A program made the translations under genes and the position numbers. From Oceanibaculum indicum P24 (GTDB taxonomy: Bacteria > Pseudomonadota > Alphaproteobacteria > Oceanibaculales > Oceanibaculaceae): a stretch of 64,000 nt of DNA. Shown here one piece after another: positions 22,392 to 30,373 of this stretch; position 1 is the first letter of the stretch, and every line of letters begins with the position of its first letter. The notes beneath the pieces are model-generated. The model was not told where the DNA came from, did no database searches, and was given only the letters and a program-made list of their open reading frames with translations. The DNA lies in the NCBI RefSeq assembly GCF_000299935.1, contig NZ_AMRL01000004.1, positions 1-64,000 on the forward strand, given 5' to 3'.

Positions 22392-23741
22392 CTAGCGCCG
22401 CGCCTGACCGGCGCCGAGGGTACGTTCCAGGCGCTGGCTGTATCGCGACATCGCATAGCAGAAGATGAAGAAGACGAAGGCCCCGAATACGAAGGGTTCG
22501 GTGTGCAGCCCGTTCCATCGCGGGTTCTGGCTCACCGCCTTCAGCATCAGCAGCAGGTCGTAGAGGCCGATGATGGAGACCAGCGTGGTGTCCTTGAACA
22601 GGCCGATGAAATTGCTGACGATATTGGGAATCATCAGCTTCAGCGCCTGCGGCATCACCACCAGCCCCATCATCTTCCAGTAGCTGAGGCCCATCGACTG
22701 GGCCGCCTCATACTGGCCGCGGGGAATTGCCTGCAACCCGCCGCGCACGATTTCCGCCATATAGGCGGCCGCGAACAGGCAGACCGCGATGATCACCTGG
22801 ATCAGCTTGTTCAGCACCATCGTCTCGGGCAGGAACAGCGGCATCATGGTGACCGCCATGAACAGGATGGTGATCAGCGGCACCGACCGGAACAGTTCGA
22901 TAAAGACGATCGACGCCGTGCGGATGACCGGCATCTTCGAGCGCCGCCCCAGCGCCAGCACCACACCCGCCGGCAGCGCCGTGGTGATGGCAATGCCGGA
23001 GATCACCAGCGTCAGGAACAGGCCACCCCAGTTGTTGGTCGGGATATCCCGCAGTTCCCAGGGCATCTGGATCGCAAACACGATGACCAGCGCGACCAGG
23101 AAGGCCCCGACCAGGATATTGCGCTGTACCCTGGGATCGGTATCGTCGCCCTTCCCCGCCAGACTCAGGATTGTCGCTGGCAGCGACCGGCCGGTGAGCA
23201 GGCAGCAGGCGACATGCAGCCAGATCGACAGGAAGGTGACGATGGCCGCCGACAGCATGAACTGCACGAAGAGGCCCTTGTCCCCGCCGGCGAACATATA
23301 GCCGGCGAAGAACGGGAAGATCAGGACGGCCGACAGGCCGATGCCGATCTTGCCGGTGACGCGCGGAATCCAGCAGGGCGCCATCCAGACCGCCAGCATG
23401 ACGAAGCTGAAATTCACGCGCCATTGCTCGGCATAGGGATAACGGCCGTAGATGAAGGCGTTGAACCAGTGGAACACACCGGCCCAGCACGCCCCTTCCG
23501 GGCTGGTATCAAGGCACTGGCGGCGGCTGTCGGCCACGAACACGGCCTTGGCGATCCCCCAGTCATAGAGGTGATAGAGGGTAAAGAAGATCAGCCACAG
23601 CGCCACCGCCGTCAGCAGCGTGTTGTACCAGGTGCTGAACAGGTTGCGGCGCAGCCAGCCCACCGGCCCCACCGTATTGGGCGGCGGCGGCAGGCTGGGT
23701 TTCGGACGGAACGTCACTTCGGTGGCATCGGTGTTCGCCAT
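22392..23741 (-). CDS. aapM: General L-amino-acid ABC transporter, permease AapM
   Basis: 449-residue inner-membrane permease. The first part has several hydrophobic segments not found in short HisMQ-type permeases. The C-terminal third carries the usual permease core, with the EAA-type motif AAYMAEIVRGGLQAIPRGQYEAA split by helices. It pairs with AapQ to form the channel. The start ATG at 23741 lies only 3 bases after the aapQ stop. The length (over 400 residues) is characteristic of the Aap family. Confidence 0.94.
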   Translation of the reverse strand: MANTDATEVTFRPKPSLPPPPNTVGPVGWLRRNLFSTWYNTLLTAVALWLIFFTLYHLYDWGIAKAVFVADSRRQCLDTSPEGACWAGVFHWFNAFIYGRYPYAEQWRVNFSFVMLAVWMAPCWIPRVTGKIGIGLSAVLIFPFFAGYMFAGGDKGLFVQFMLSAAIVTFLSIWLHVACCLLTGRSLPATILSLAGKGDDTDPRVQRNILVGAFLVALVIVFAIQMPWELRDIPTNNWGGLFLTLVISGIAITTALPAGVVLALGRRSKMPVIRTASIVFIELFRSVPLITILFMAVTMMPLFLPETMVLNKLIQVIIAVCLFAAAYMAEIVRGGLQAIPRGQYEAAQSMGLSYWKMMGLVVMPQALKLMIPNIVSNFIGLFKDTTLVSIIGLYDLLLMLKAVSQNPRWNGLHTEPFVFGAFVFFIFCYAMSRYSQRLERTLGAGQARR

Positions 23742-23744
23742 CGC

Positions 23745-24941
23745 TCAACGCTCCTTCAGCTGCACAGACTTGTTATAGACGTTCAGCGCCGCCGAAATGG
23801 TCAGGCTGACCGTCATGTAGAACAGCATGACCATCGCCACGATCTCGATGGCATAGCCCGACTGGTTCAGCGAGGTCTGCATGAAGACCGACACCAGATC
23901 GGGGAAGCCGATGGCGACAGCCAGCGAGGAATTCTTCACCACATTCATCCACACGCTGATGAGCGGCGGAACGATGGCGCGCATGGCCTGCGGGATCACG
24001 ATCAGCCGGACCGTCAGGCCGGGCCGCAATCCAAGCGAATAGGAGGCTTCGGTCTGCCCGTGGCTGACCGACTGGATGCCGGCGCGCACATTTTCCGCGA
24101 TGAAGGCGGAATGATAGACCACGAGCGCGATCAGCAGCGAGCAGAAGGCCGGCGGAACGCTTGTACCCCCCGTGAAATTGAAGCCCTGCAGCACCGGATA
24201 ATCGAAGCTGAGCGGCGCCCCGGTGACAATGAACACAAGCAGCGGCAGCACGATAATCATGCCCAGTGACGGCCACAGCACCGGAATACGCTGCCCGGTG
24301 GAGGCCTGCTTGCGGTTGGAATGGTGCGCCAGCGCAATGGTGGCGACGATAGCACCCAGCAGCGCCAGGACCGTGACCCAGAACAGGTCGCCCGGCAGCG
24401 GCGAGGGCATGTAGAAACCGCGGTTGTTCAGCTCGAACACCCCGAAGATGTTCAGGCTGTCGCGGGGCCTGGGAAGGATCGAGAAAACCGCGAGATACCA
24501 GAACAGGATCTGCAGCAGCAGCGGCGTGTTGCGCAGGATTTCAACGTACCAGGCCGCCAGCTTGGCGATCAGCCAGTTGCTGGAAAGCCTGAGAATGCCG
24601 ACCACGAAGCCCAGTATCGTCGTAAAGAAGATCGCGACGACCGAGACGATCAGCGTATTCGTGATGCCGACGAGATAGACCCGCCCGTAGGTATCCGACG
24701 GTTCATAGGGAATGATGTGCCAGGCAATCGCGAACCCGGCGGTATTGCCGAGGAAGTCGAAGCCCGAACTCATGCCCCGTGTCGCGAGATTGTGCGAGGT
24801 GGTGGTGAAGAGGAACCACGCACACCACACGATCAGCGCGAAAGCAACGATCTGATAGAAGACGGAGCGGTACCGTTCGTCATTCACCATCAAGGCAAAC
24901 GACGTCTCCCGCGCCGGCGAGCCTTTTTCCAGCATCGCCAT
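23745..24941 (-). CDS. aapQ: General L-amino-acid ABC transporter, permease AapQ
   Basis: 398-residue inner-membrane permease with about eight hydrophobic segments. The C-terminal core has the EAA-type region AFIAENVRAGIQSVSHGQTEA. The N-terminal half has a large periplasmic loop between the first helix (ALIVWCAWFLF) and the next, as in other Aap/Bzt permeases. ATG 24941 is preferred over a TTG five codons upstream because GGAG lies 7 bases before it. A strong hairpin separates this gene from aapJ. Confidence 0.94.
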   Translation of the reverse strand: MAMLEKGSPARETSFALMVNDERYRSVFYQIVAFALIVWCAWFLFTTTSHNLATRGMSSGFDFLGNTAGFAIAWHIIPYEPSDTYGRVYLVGITNTLIVSVVAIFFTTILGFVVGILRLSSNWLIAKLAAWYVEILRNTPLLLQILFWYLAVFSILPRPRDSLNIFGVFELNNRGFYMPSPLPGDLFWVTVLALLGAIVATIALAHHSNRKQASTGQRIPVLWPSLGMIIVLPLLVFIVTGAPLSFDYPVLQGFNFTGGTSVPPAFCSLLIALVVYHSAFIAENVRAGIQSVSHGQTEASYSLGLRPGLTVRLIVIPQAMRAIVPPLISVWMNVVKNSSLAVAIGFPDLVSVFMQTSLNQSGYAIEIVAMVMLFYMTVSLTISAALNVYNKSVQLKER

Positions 24942-24969
24942 CCCAGTACTCCGCAAAAATGAACGGTCT

Positions 24970-25017
24970 TACGAAGAACGCCCGGCCGGGAAATCCCAGG
25001 CCGGGCGCTTGTTCGTA
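24970..25017 (-). other. Intercistronic hairpin between aapJ and aapQ
   Basis: TACGAA (24970-24975) pairs with TTCGTA (25012-25017), and CGCCCGGCC (24979-24987) pairs with GGCCGGGCG (24999-25007), with an inner GGG/CCC pair. There is no T run on the minus strand, so it is not a simple intrinsic terminator. In many binding-protein transporters a hairpin after the binding-protein gene protects its mRNA 3' end or reduces read-through, raising the ratio of binding protein to permease. That role is inferred. Confidence 0.65.
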
Positions 25018-25021
25018 ACGC

Positions 25022-26062
25022 TTACCGGAACGGCGGGGCGTACATCAGGCCGCCCTCAGTCCACAGCGCATTCTGCGACCCGGCACGCGGGATGCCAATG
25101 GCACCCGGGCCTTCGCCCATGTACTTCTCGTACACTTCGCCGTAATTGCCGACATGCTTGATGATGTTGTAGGCCCAGTCCTGGCTGAGACCGAGGCCCT
25201 TGCCAAGCTCACCCTCGACGCCCAGGAAGCGCGCGACTTCCGGGTTCGGCGGGCTGGCCTTCATCTGATCGACATTCTTCGAGTTCACGCCGTATTCCTC
25301 GGCGGCGATCAGCGCGAAGACCGACCAGCGGACGATCTGGAACCACTGGTCATCACCATTACGCACGGCCGGGCCAAGCGGTTCCTTGGAGATGGTCTCC
25401 GGCAGAATCACGTGGTCGTTCTGGTTCGCGAACTTGGCACGCGAGGAGGCCAGACCGGACTTGTCGTTGGTGATCGCATCGCAACCACCCTGGGAGTAGG
25501 TCTGGTCACGCACGTTGTTGTCCTCGAACACGATCGGCTTGAGGTCCAGGCCGAGCGTCCGGCTGTAGTCCGTCAGGTTCAGCTCCGTCGTGGTGCCGGT
25601 CAGCACGCACACGGTGGCGCCCTTCAGCTCCTTCGCGCTCTTCAGCCCGAGCGACTTCGGAACCATGAAGCCCTGACCGTCATAGAAGTTGATGCCCGCG
25701 AACTTCAGGCCCAGCTGCGTGTCGCGGAAAATCGTCCAGGTCGCGGTGCGCGACAGCATGTCCGACTCGCCATTGGCCAGCGCGGTGAAACGCACGGCGC
25801 TGGTCACCGACTGGAATTCGACCTTGCTGGGGTCGCCGAAGATTGCGGTCGCCACGGCGCGGCAGATCGACACGTCGCTGCCGGACCAGTTGCCGTTCTG
25901 ATCGAGCACATAGAAGCCCGGAGACGGAATACCGACCTGACAACGCAGATGACCGCGCTGCTTGACCTGTTCGAGAGTGCTCTGGGCCGCCGCGGTACCG
26001 GCCGTGACGGCGAAACCCGCCAGAAGACCGAGTCCGAGACCCAAAAGGCTCAGCTTTTTCAT
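25022..26062 (-). CDS. aapJ: General L-amino-acid ABC transporter, periplasmic binding protein
   Basis: 346-residue periplasmic solute-binding protein of family 3. A Sec signal (KKLSLLGLGLGLLAGFAVTAG) ends near AAA-QS, residue 26. The mature N-terminus is TLEQVKQRGHLRCQVGIPSPG, followed by the family segment GSDVSICRAVATAIFGD and the ligand-pocket region around SRTATWT. In rhizobia this protein binds a broad range of L-amino acids. ATG 26062 starts the signal peptide; an upstream extension to 26200 is ruled out by the lack of a signal. It is the first gene of the operon and has a sigma-54-type promoter upstream. Confidence 0.95.
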   Translation of the reverse strand: MKKLSLLGLGLGLLAGFAVTAGTAAAQSTLEQVKQRGHLRCQVGIPSPGFYVLDQNGNWSGSDVSICRAVATAIFGDPSKVEFQSVTSAVRFTALANGESDMLSRTATWTIFRDTQLGLKFAGINFYDGQGFMVPKSLGLKSAKELKGATVCVLTGTTTELNLTDYSRTLGLDLKPIVFEDNNVRDQTYSQGGCDAITNDKSGLASSRAKFANQNDHVILPETISKEPLGPAVRNGDDQWFQIVRWSVFALIAAEEYGVNSKNVDQMKASPPNPEVARFLGVEGELGKGLGLSQDWAYNIIKHVGNYGEVYEKYMGEGPGAIGIPRAGSQNALWTEGGLMYAPPFR

Positions 26063-26126
26063 CCTGAAACCACCCCTGTTAATTATGGTTTGTCGTACAG
26101 CCCGCAAAGGCCGGTCTGGTATGCGT

Positions 26127-26143
26127 AGCAAACAGCGCGCCAA
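26127..26143 (-). promoter_or_regulatory. Sigma-54 (-24/-12) promoter of aapJQMP
   Basis: On the minus strand this reads TTGGCGCGCTGTTTGCT. Against the consensus YTGGCACG-N4-TTGCW only the A is changed to G; the invariant GG and GC are 10 bases apart. Transcription would begin near 26116, giving a leader of about 54 bases before the aapJ ATG. Sigma-54 promoters need an enhancer-binding activator such as NtrC, and an NtrC-like site lies upstream. Confidence 0.62.
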
Positions 26144-26193
26144 ACCGATCTCCCCGGTATCGAACAACTTTTTGGCTCTTGTTTCGGCCTTGT

Positions 26194-26210
26194 TGCCCAA
26201 ATTCCGGTCA
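26194..26210. promoter_or_regulatory. NtrC-like binding site upstream of aapJ
   Basis: The 17 bases TGCCCAAATTCCGGTCA match 13 of 17 positions of the perfect palindrome found in front of dusB (62656-62672), which itself fits the TGC-N11-GCA geometry of NtrC sites. Its centre is about 86 bases upstream of the start site predicted from the sigma-54 promoter, a usual enhancer distance. A further TGCCCAAA half-site occurs at 26307-26314. Confidence 0.45.
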
Positions 26211-26498
26211 ACTGCCGAAGTTCTAGGCCCTCGTTATTCGATGGCTGGTATTCCACCACGCGATGGCAAGTTTTGGCAAGCATTCGACGCAAATGGGCAA
26301 ACTCACTGCCCAAAGCCCCCTGCGAACGGCATCCGGAGCAGCCGGCTGAACAGCCGTGACACAGGCATCCGGCGGCGGGGCCAGTAGCGGGGGTTGACAC
26401 CGCTTTGCAGCCGTTCCTAGCTATCGCCCTAGCTGACGGTCGGATATCAACGATCCGTTTTCTCACGATCTTCGCGCAGGCCATGGGAGCCGACAAAA

Positions 26499-27680
26499 AT
26501 GAAAAAGACGATGACCAAGGACACCATGCTGGCCCATCTGGGGCGGAAGGTCGCGACCGAGAACCGGATCATCAACACACCGGTCTTTCACGCCTCGACG
26601 ATCACCCACAAGACCCTGGAGTCCTGGGAGAATCGCAACCGCGATCTCTATAAGGACATGGCCTATGGGCGCTATGGCACGCCGACCAGCTTCGCCCTGC
26701 AGGAGGCGATGGCGGAGATCGAGGGCGGCGACCGCGCCCTGCTCTACCCGTCCGGCATGGCGGCGATTGCCGCGTCAATCCTGGCCTTCGTGAATGCCGG
26801 CGACCACATCCTGGTCTGCGACGTGGTCTATGCCCCGACCCGCAAATATTGCGATGGCGTGCTGACCAAGCTGGGCGTGGAGACGACCTATTTCGCGCCT
26901 GGCATCGGTGCCGGTATCGCGGAACTGATCCGCCCGAACACCAAGCTGGTCTATGTCGAATCGCCGGGCACCCACACTTTCGAGATCCAGGACATCCCGG
27001 CCATCGCGGAAGCCGCCCACAAGGCCGGCTGCGTGGTGCTGCACGACAATACCTGGGCCACACCGCTCTATTTCGACAGTTTCAACAAGGGCGTGGACGT
27101 CTCGATCCATGCCGCCACGAAGTATGTCGTCGGCCATTCCGACGCCATGCTGGGCATCGTGGTCACCAAGAACGAGCATTTCGCACCGCTGTCCGCAGTG
27201 ACCAGCGCGATGGGCTATTGCGTGGCGCCGGACGATGCCTATCTGGGGCTGCGCGGCCTGCGCACCATGTCGGTGCGGCTGAAGCAGCACCACAAGAACG
27301 GGCTGGCGGTCGCTGAATGGCTGGAAAAGCGCCCGGAAGTGTCCCGCGTGCTGCACCCTGCCCTGCCCGGCAATCCGCATCATGCGCTGTGGAAGCGCGA
27401 CTTCACCGGTGCCTCCGGCCTGTTCGGCGTGGTGCTGAAGGATGTGCCGAAGCCGGCGCTGGCGGCGATGATCGAGGGTCTGGAGCTGTTCTCCATCGGT
27501 GCCAGCTGGGGCGGTTACGAGAGCCTTGTGACCACCTGCTATCCGCCGCGCACCGTGGAGGCGTGGAACCCGGAAGGCCCGCTGCTGCGCCTGCATATCG
27601 GCCTAGAGGACCCCGCCGATATCATCGCCGACCTTGAGGCCGGCTTCGAGCGCATGAACAAGCTTAAGGCAGCCGCATGA
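26499..27680 (+). CDS. metC: Cystathionine beta-lyase (PLP-dependent)
   Basis: 393-residue enzyme of the Cys/Met-metabolism PLP family. It splits cystathionine to homocysteine, pyruvate and ammonia in methionine synthesis. The PLP lysine is Lys208 in [14 protein letters not shown]. Other family segments are [23 protein letters not shown] and the aspartate in [12 protein letters not shown]. The sequence follows the MetC branch rather than cystathionine gamma-synthase, but a wider C-S lyase activity is possible. The ATG at 26499 has GGGAG upstream; an ATG four codons later is also plausible. The stop overlaps the hisI start (ATGA). Confidence 0.92.
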   Translation: MKKTMTKDTMLAHLGRKVATENRIINTPVFHASTITHKTLESWENRNRDLYKDMAYGRYGTPTSFALQEAMAEIEGGDRALLYPSGMAAIAASILAFVNAGDHILVCDVVYAPTRKYCDGVLTKLGVETTYFAPGIGAGIAELIRPNTKLVYVESPGTHTFEIQDIPAIAEAAHKAGCVVLHDNTWATPLYFDSFNKGVDVSIHAATKYVVGHSDAMLGIVVTKNEHFAPLSAVTSAMGYCVAPDDAYLGLRGLRTMSVRLKQHHKNGLAVAEWLEKRPEVSRVLHPALPGNPHHALWKRDFTGASGLFGVVLKDVPKPALAAMIEGLELFSIGASWGGYESLVTTCYPPRTVEAWNPEGPLLRLHIGLEDPADIIADLEAGFERMNKLKAAA

Positions 27681-28078
27681 GTGACGCGCTGTTCGACGCC
27701 ATAAAATTCGACGCGAATGGGCTGGTCCCGGCCATCGCCCAGCAGCACGACACGGGCGAGGTGCTGATGATGGCCTGGATGAACCGCGCCGCCATCGAGG
27801 AGACGCTGGCCACTGGCCGCGTGTGCTACTGGTCGCGCTCGCGCGGTGGGCTATGGCGCAAGGGCGAAAGTTCCGGCCAAGTGCAGGGGCTGAAGGAGCT
27901 GATCGTGGATTGCGATGGCGACACGCTGCTGCTGAAGGTCGATCAGTTGGGCGTCGCCTGCCATACCGGGCGGCGCAGCTGCTTCTATCGCGCCGTGCGC
28001 GATGGCGATCTCGTCGAGATCATGCCGGTCGAGGTCGATCCGAAGGCGCTCTATGGCGGCTGCGGCCACAAGCACTGA
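27677..28078 (+). CDS. hisI: Phosphoribosyl-AMP cyclohydrolase
   Basis: 133-residue enzyme that opens the adenine ring of phosphoribosyl-AMP, the third step of histidine synthesis. The magnesium-binding segment is DCDGDT, and the zinc ligands are in [12 protein letters not shown]. This is the stand-alone HisI form without the HisE pyrophosphatase domain, as in most alphaproteobacteria. The start ATG overlaps the metC stop by four bases, so expression is coupled to metC and not to other his genes. Confidence 0.96.
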   Translation: MSDALFDAIKFDANGLVPAIAQQHDTGEVLMMAWMNRAAIEETLATGRVCYWSRSRGGLWRKGESSGQVQGLKELIVDCDGDTLLLKVDQLGVACHTGRRSCFYRAVRDGDLVEIMPVEVDPKALYGGCGHKH

Positions 28079-28095
28079 GCTTAGCCGCAGAAGCC

Positions 28096-29688
28096 TCAGA
28101 ACTTCACGAAGCGCGCATCGCCATCGCGTTCGATCTGCCTGACCAGCTCGATCTCCCAGGACAGGTACTCGTTCATCGCTTCCTCGACCCCCTGCTCCCG
28201 GTCATAGGGTCGCAGATAAACGTCGTCCGGCTCGCTGGCGAGATGGGTCATGCCCTTCTCGACCGGCAGCCCGTCGGCACGCCAGCGGTCCGTCCCCCCA
28301 GCCAGCACCGAGACTTTGGACTCCGTCAGCGCCGCGAGGTCATAGGCGGCCAGCTTGGCCAGCCGGCCATCCTCCGAGGTCACCACATAATGCGCGGATT
28401 CCGGCATCTTGCGCAGTGCCTCGGCCAGCCGGGCACGGACGGCGAACCAGGCGCCCGGCACATGGCCGTGATCGCGGTAGTACAGGCTGCGTGCCACATC
28501 GACCACCACCGCCGATTCCGCCTCGATCAGCATCTGCAGGGATTCGGGCGAGACGCTCTTCATCGGCTCGCGGTCGAAGCCCAGCGCCGGCGGGATAAAA
28601 TGGCCGGCTTCCAGATGTTCGGAAACCAGCGCATTTTCATAGACATAGACGTCATTCCAGCCCATCTGGATGAGCCAGGAGGCGGTCATGGTGGCGCGCA
28701 CGCCATGATCGTCAATCAGCACGATCCGGGCATTGCGGGTCGCCACATAGGCATCGGTCGCCTGTACCAGCTGCCCGCCCGGCGCCGGCAACGAGCCGGG
28801 AACGCGGCTGACCGCGAATTCGGTCGGGTCGCGCACATCCAGCAGATAGAGCGAACGATCCTCCGCCTCGGCCCGGAAGCGGTCCACACCGGCGCGGTCG
28901 ATCTTCTTCACGCCGAACCGCTTCGCGACATCGGCGGCATGGCTGCGGGCCGCTTCAAGCCCGCTGTCGGTGAGTTCGCCATAGCGGCGCATCTGGCCAT
29001 GTTCCAGCGTGTAGCCGGCCAGATGCCAGCCCATCGTGCCGTTGCGCAGCGCCACCACCTTGTTCGGGATGCCGGCATTGATGAGTGACTGCGCGCCGAT
29101 GATGGACCGCGTGCGCCCGGCGCAGTTCACCACCACCGTCGTGTCCGGTCCGGGCACCAGATCATGCACCCGGAAGGTCAGCTCCGCCCCCGGTACATTG
29201 ATGCCGCCCGGAATATTCATGCTGGCATATTCGTCAAGCGGCCGGCTGTCGAGGATCACCAGCTTTTCGCCGGATTGCACCATTGCGTTCAGTTCCTCGG
29301 CGGAAACCGAGGGGGTGCCATATTCATGTTCGACAAATTCGCCGAACGCCTTGGAGGGAACATAGACGCCGCTGAACAGTTCCAGGCCGGCATGCGCCCA
29401 GCCCTCAACTCCATTCTCCAGCACGGAAACATTGCTGTAGCCCCAGCGCGACAGCTTCTCCGCCGCCCGTTCCGACAGACCGTCCCCGCCATCGCACAGA
29501 GCGATGCGCGCGCCCTTGCGCGGCACCAGCCGGGGAAGATCAAGCTCCAGCCGGCTCAGCGGTGCGTTGGAGGCCCAGAAAAGATGCCGTTTGCCGTAGC
29601 TGCCCTGTTCCCGGACATCGAGAATAGCCAGCTCCCCGCCATCGCGGATCCAGCTCTTCAGGTCCCTGGCTGAAACCGTGCGTGCCAT
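28096..29688 (-). CDS. Four-domain rhodanese-like protein
   Basis: 530-residue cytoplasmic protein with four tandem rhodanese domains, roughly residues 5-105, 125-230, 262-365 and 378-478, plus a C-terminal tail. Domain 2 has a full active-site loop starting at Cys189 (CAGRTRS). Domain 1 has a cysteine (Cys65) in an altered loop CDGGDGLS. Domains 3 and 4 lack the cysteine (loops IDDHGVRA and SEDGRLA). So probably one, at most two, sites are catalytic, and the others may serve structure or protein contact. It follows the cysteine-dioxygenase-like gene by 7 bases, suggesting a role in sulfur transfer during cysteine breakdown. Confidence 0.9.
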   Translation of the reverse strand: MARTVSARDLKSWIRDGGELAILDVREQGSYGKRHLFWASNAPLSRLELDLPRLVPRKGARIALCDGGDGLSERAAEKLSRWGYSNVSVLENGVEGWAHAGLELFSGVYVPSKAFGEFVEHEYGTPSVSAEELNAMVQSGEKLVILDSRPLDEYASMNIPGGINVPGAELTFRVHDLVPGPDTTVVVNCAGRTRSIIGAQSLINAGIPNKVVALRNGTMGWHLAGYTLEHGQMRRYGELTDSGLEAARSHAADVAKRFGVKKIDRAGVDRFRAEAEDRSLYLLDVRDPTEFAVSRVPGSLPAPGGQLVQATDAYVATRNARIVLIDDHGVRATMTASWLIQMGWNDVYVYENALVSEHLEAGHFIPPALGFDREPMKSVSPESLQMLIEAESAVVVDVARSLYYRDHGHVPGAWFAVRARLAEALRKMPESAHYVVTSEDGRLAKLAAYDLAALTESKVSVLAGGTDRWRADGLPVEKGMTHLASEPDDVYLRPYDREQGVEEAMNEYLSWEIELVRQIERDGDARFVKF

Positions 29689-29695
29689 GGTTCCC

Positions 29696-30280
29696 TCACC
29701 GCACGATGGGAACGGAGGGGAAAAGCTGGCAGGTGCCTTTCTCCATGTCGAAATAGACCCGCTCCGTCAGCTGCTCCAGCCCCTTGCCATACATATGCAG
29801 GTGCAGGATCGGGGTCTCGGTCAGCACATGGATCGAATGGATATCCTCCGGCATGAAGGCCAGCGATTCGCCGACGCCGACACTCACCTCGCGCTCCACC
29901 TCGACGCGCGCGCGGCCAGGCTCGCTGCTATCGTCGATGCGGCGGTAGATCTTGTTGTGCTCCGACCCCTCGATGCCGGCAATCACCGCCCAGGTCGTAT
30001 GATTGTGCGGCGAGCTTGCCTTGCCCGGCAGGCCGGAATTCAGATAGAGGGCAAACCGGTTATCGTCATCCTCCGACAGGCGGATGAACACGTCATCGCG
30101 CAGATCGGCCGCCGGGAAATCGCTGCGCGGGAACAACTCCTTCTTGCGCGCCAGCGATTCAAGCTCTGCCCGCATGGCATCCAGGGAAGCGCGGTTGACC
30201 CCCTGCTCCTTTTCGATAGTGCGAATCCGGGCAACGGTTTCCGCCACAGCCTCGGCGCGCTGCGTTGCGGTGCTGCTCAT
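29696..30280 (-). CDS. Cysteine-dioxygenase-family cupin protein
   Basis: 194-residue cupin with the thiol-dioxygenase iron site: His92 and His94 in PHNHTTWAVIAG, and a third histidine in DIHSIHVL (His148 or His151). Family members oxidise cysteine to cysteine sulfinate, or 3-mercaptopropionate or related thiols to sulfinates, so the exact thiol is unsure. The N-terminal 60 residues are helical and part of the family. ATG 30280 is set by the strong site GGGAGGA just upstream; an in-frame GTG five codons earlier overlaps that site. It is the first gene of a two-gene operon with the four-domain rhodanese. Confidence 0.86.
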   Translation of the reverse strand: MSSTATQRAEAVAETVARIRTIEKEQGVNRASLDAMRAELESLARKKELFPRSDFPAADLRDDVFIRLSEDDDNRFALYLNSGLPGKASSPHNHTTWAVIAGIEGSEHNKIYRRIDDSSEPGRARVEVEREVSVGVGESLAFMPEDIHSIHVLTETPILHLHMYGKGLEQLTERVYFDMEKGTCQLFPSVPIVR

Positions 30281-30373
30281 TCTGTCCTCCCTCACGGCTT
30301 ATGGGCCAAGCCTATGACGGTGCAGGACAAGGGGCAAGAAGGCTGCATGCAGCCCGGCCATGCCGATAATGGC

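Larger units (their letters stand above)
26063..26498. other. Divergent control region between aapJ and metC
   Basis: This 436-base spacer holds no credible gene. Its aapJ side has the sigma-54 promoter and the NtrC-like site listed separately. Further right are direct copies GGCAAG-TTTT-GGCAAG (about 26265-26280) and an inverted repeat TGGGCA-N7-TGCCCA (26294-26312). On the metC side a perfect -35 hexamer TTGACA (26394-26399) is followed after 18 bases by a poor -10 (TAGCTA, 26418-26423); it may serve metC, but I place little weight on it. Confidence 0.5.

Noticed and set aside
22503-24269. A 588-codon open frame opposite aapM and aapQ
   Set aside because: It is very rich in Gln, His, Asp and Arg, as expected from reading transmembrane genes on the wrong strand.
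26394-26423. TTGACA with TAGCTA as a firm metC promoter
   Set aside because: The -35 is perfect, but the -10 matches only two bases, so it is mentioned in the spacer entry and not called separately.
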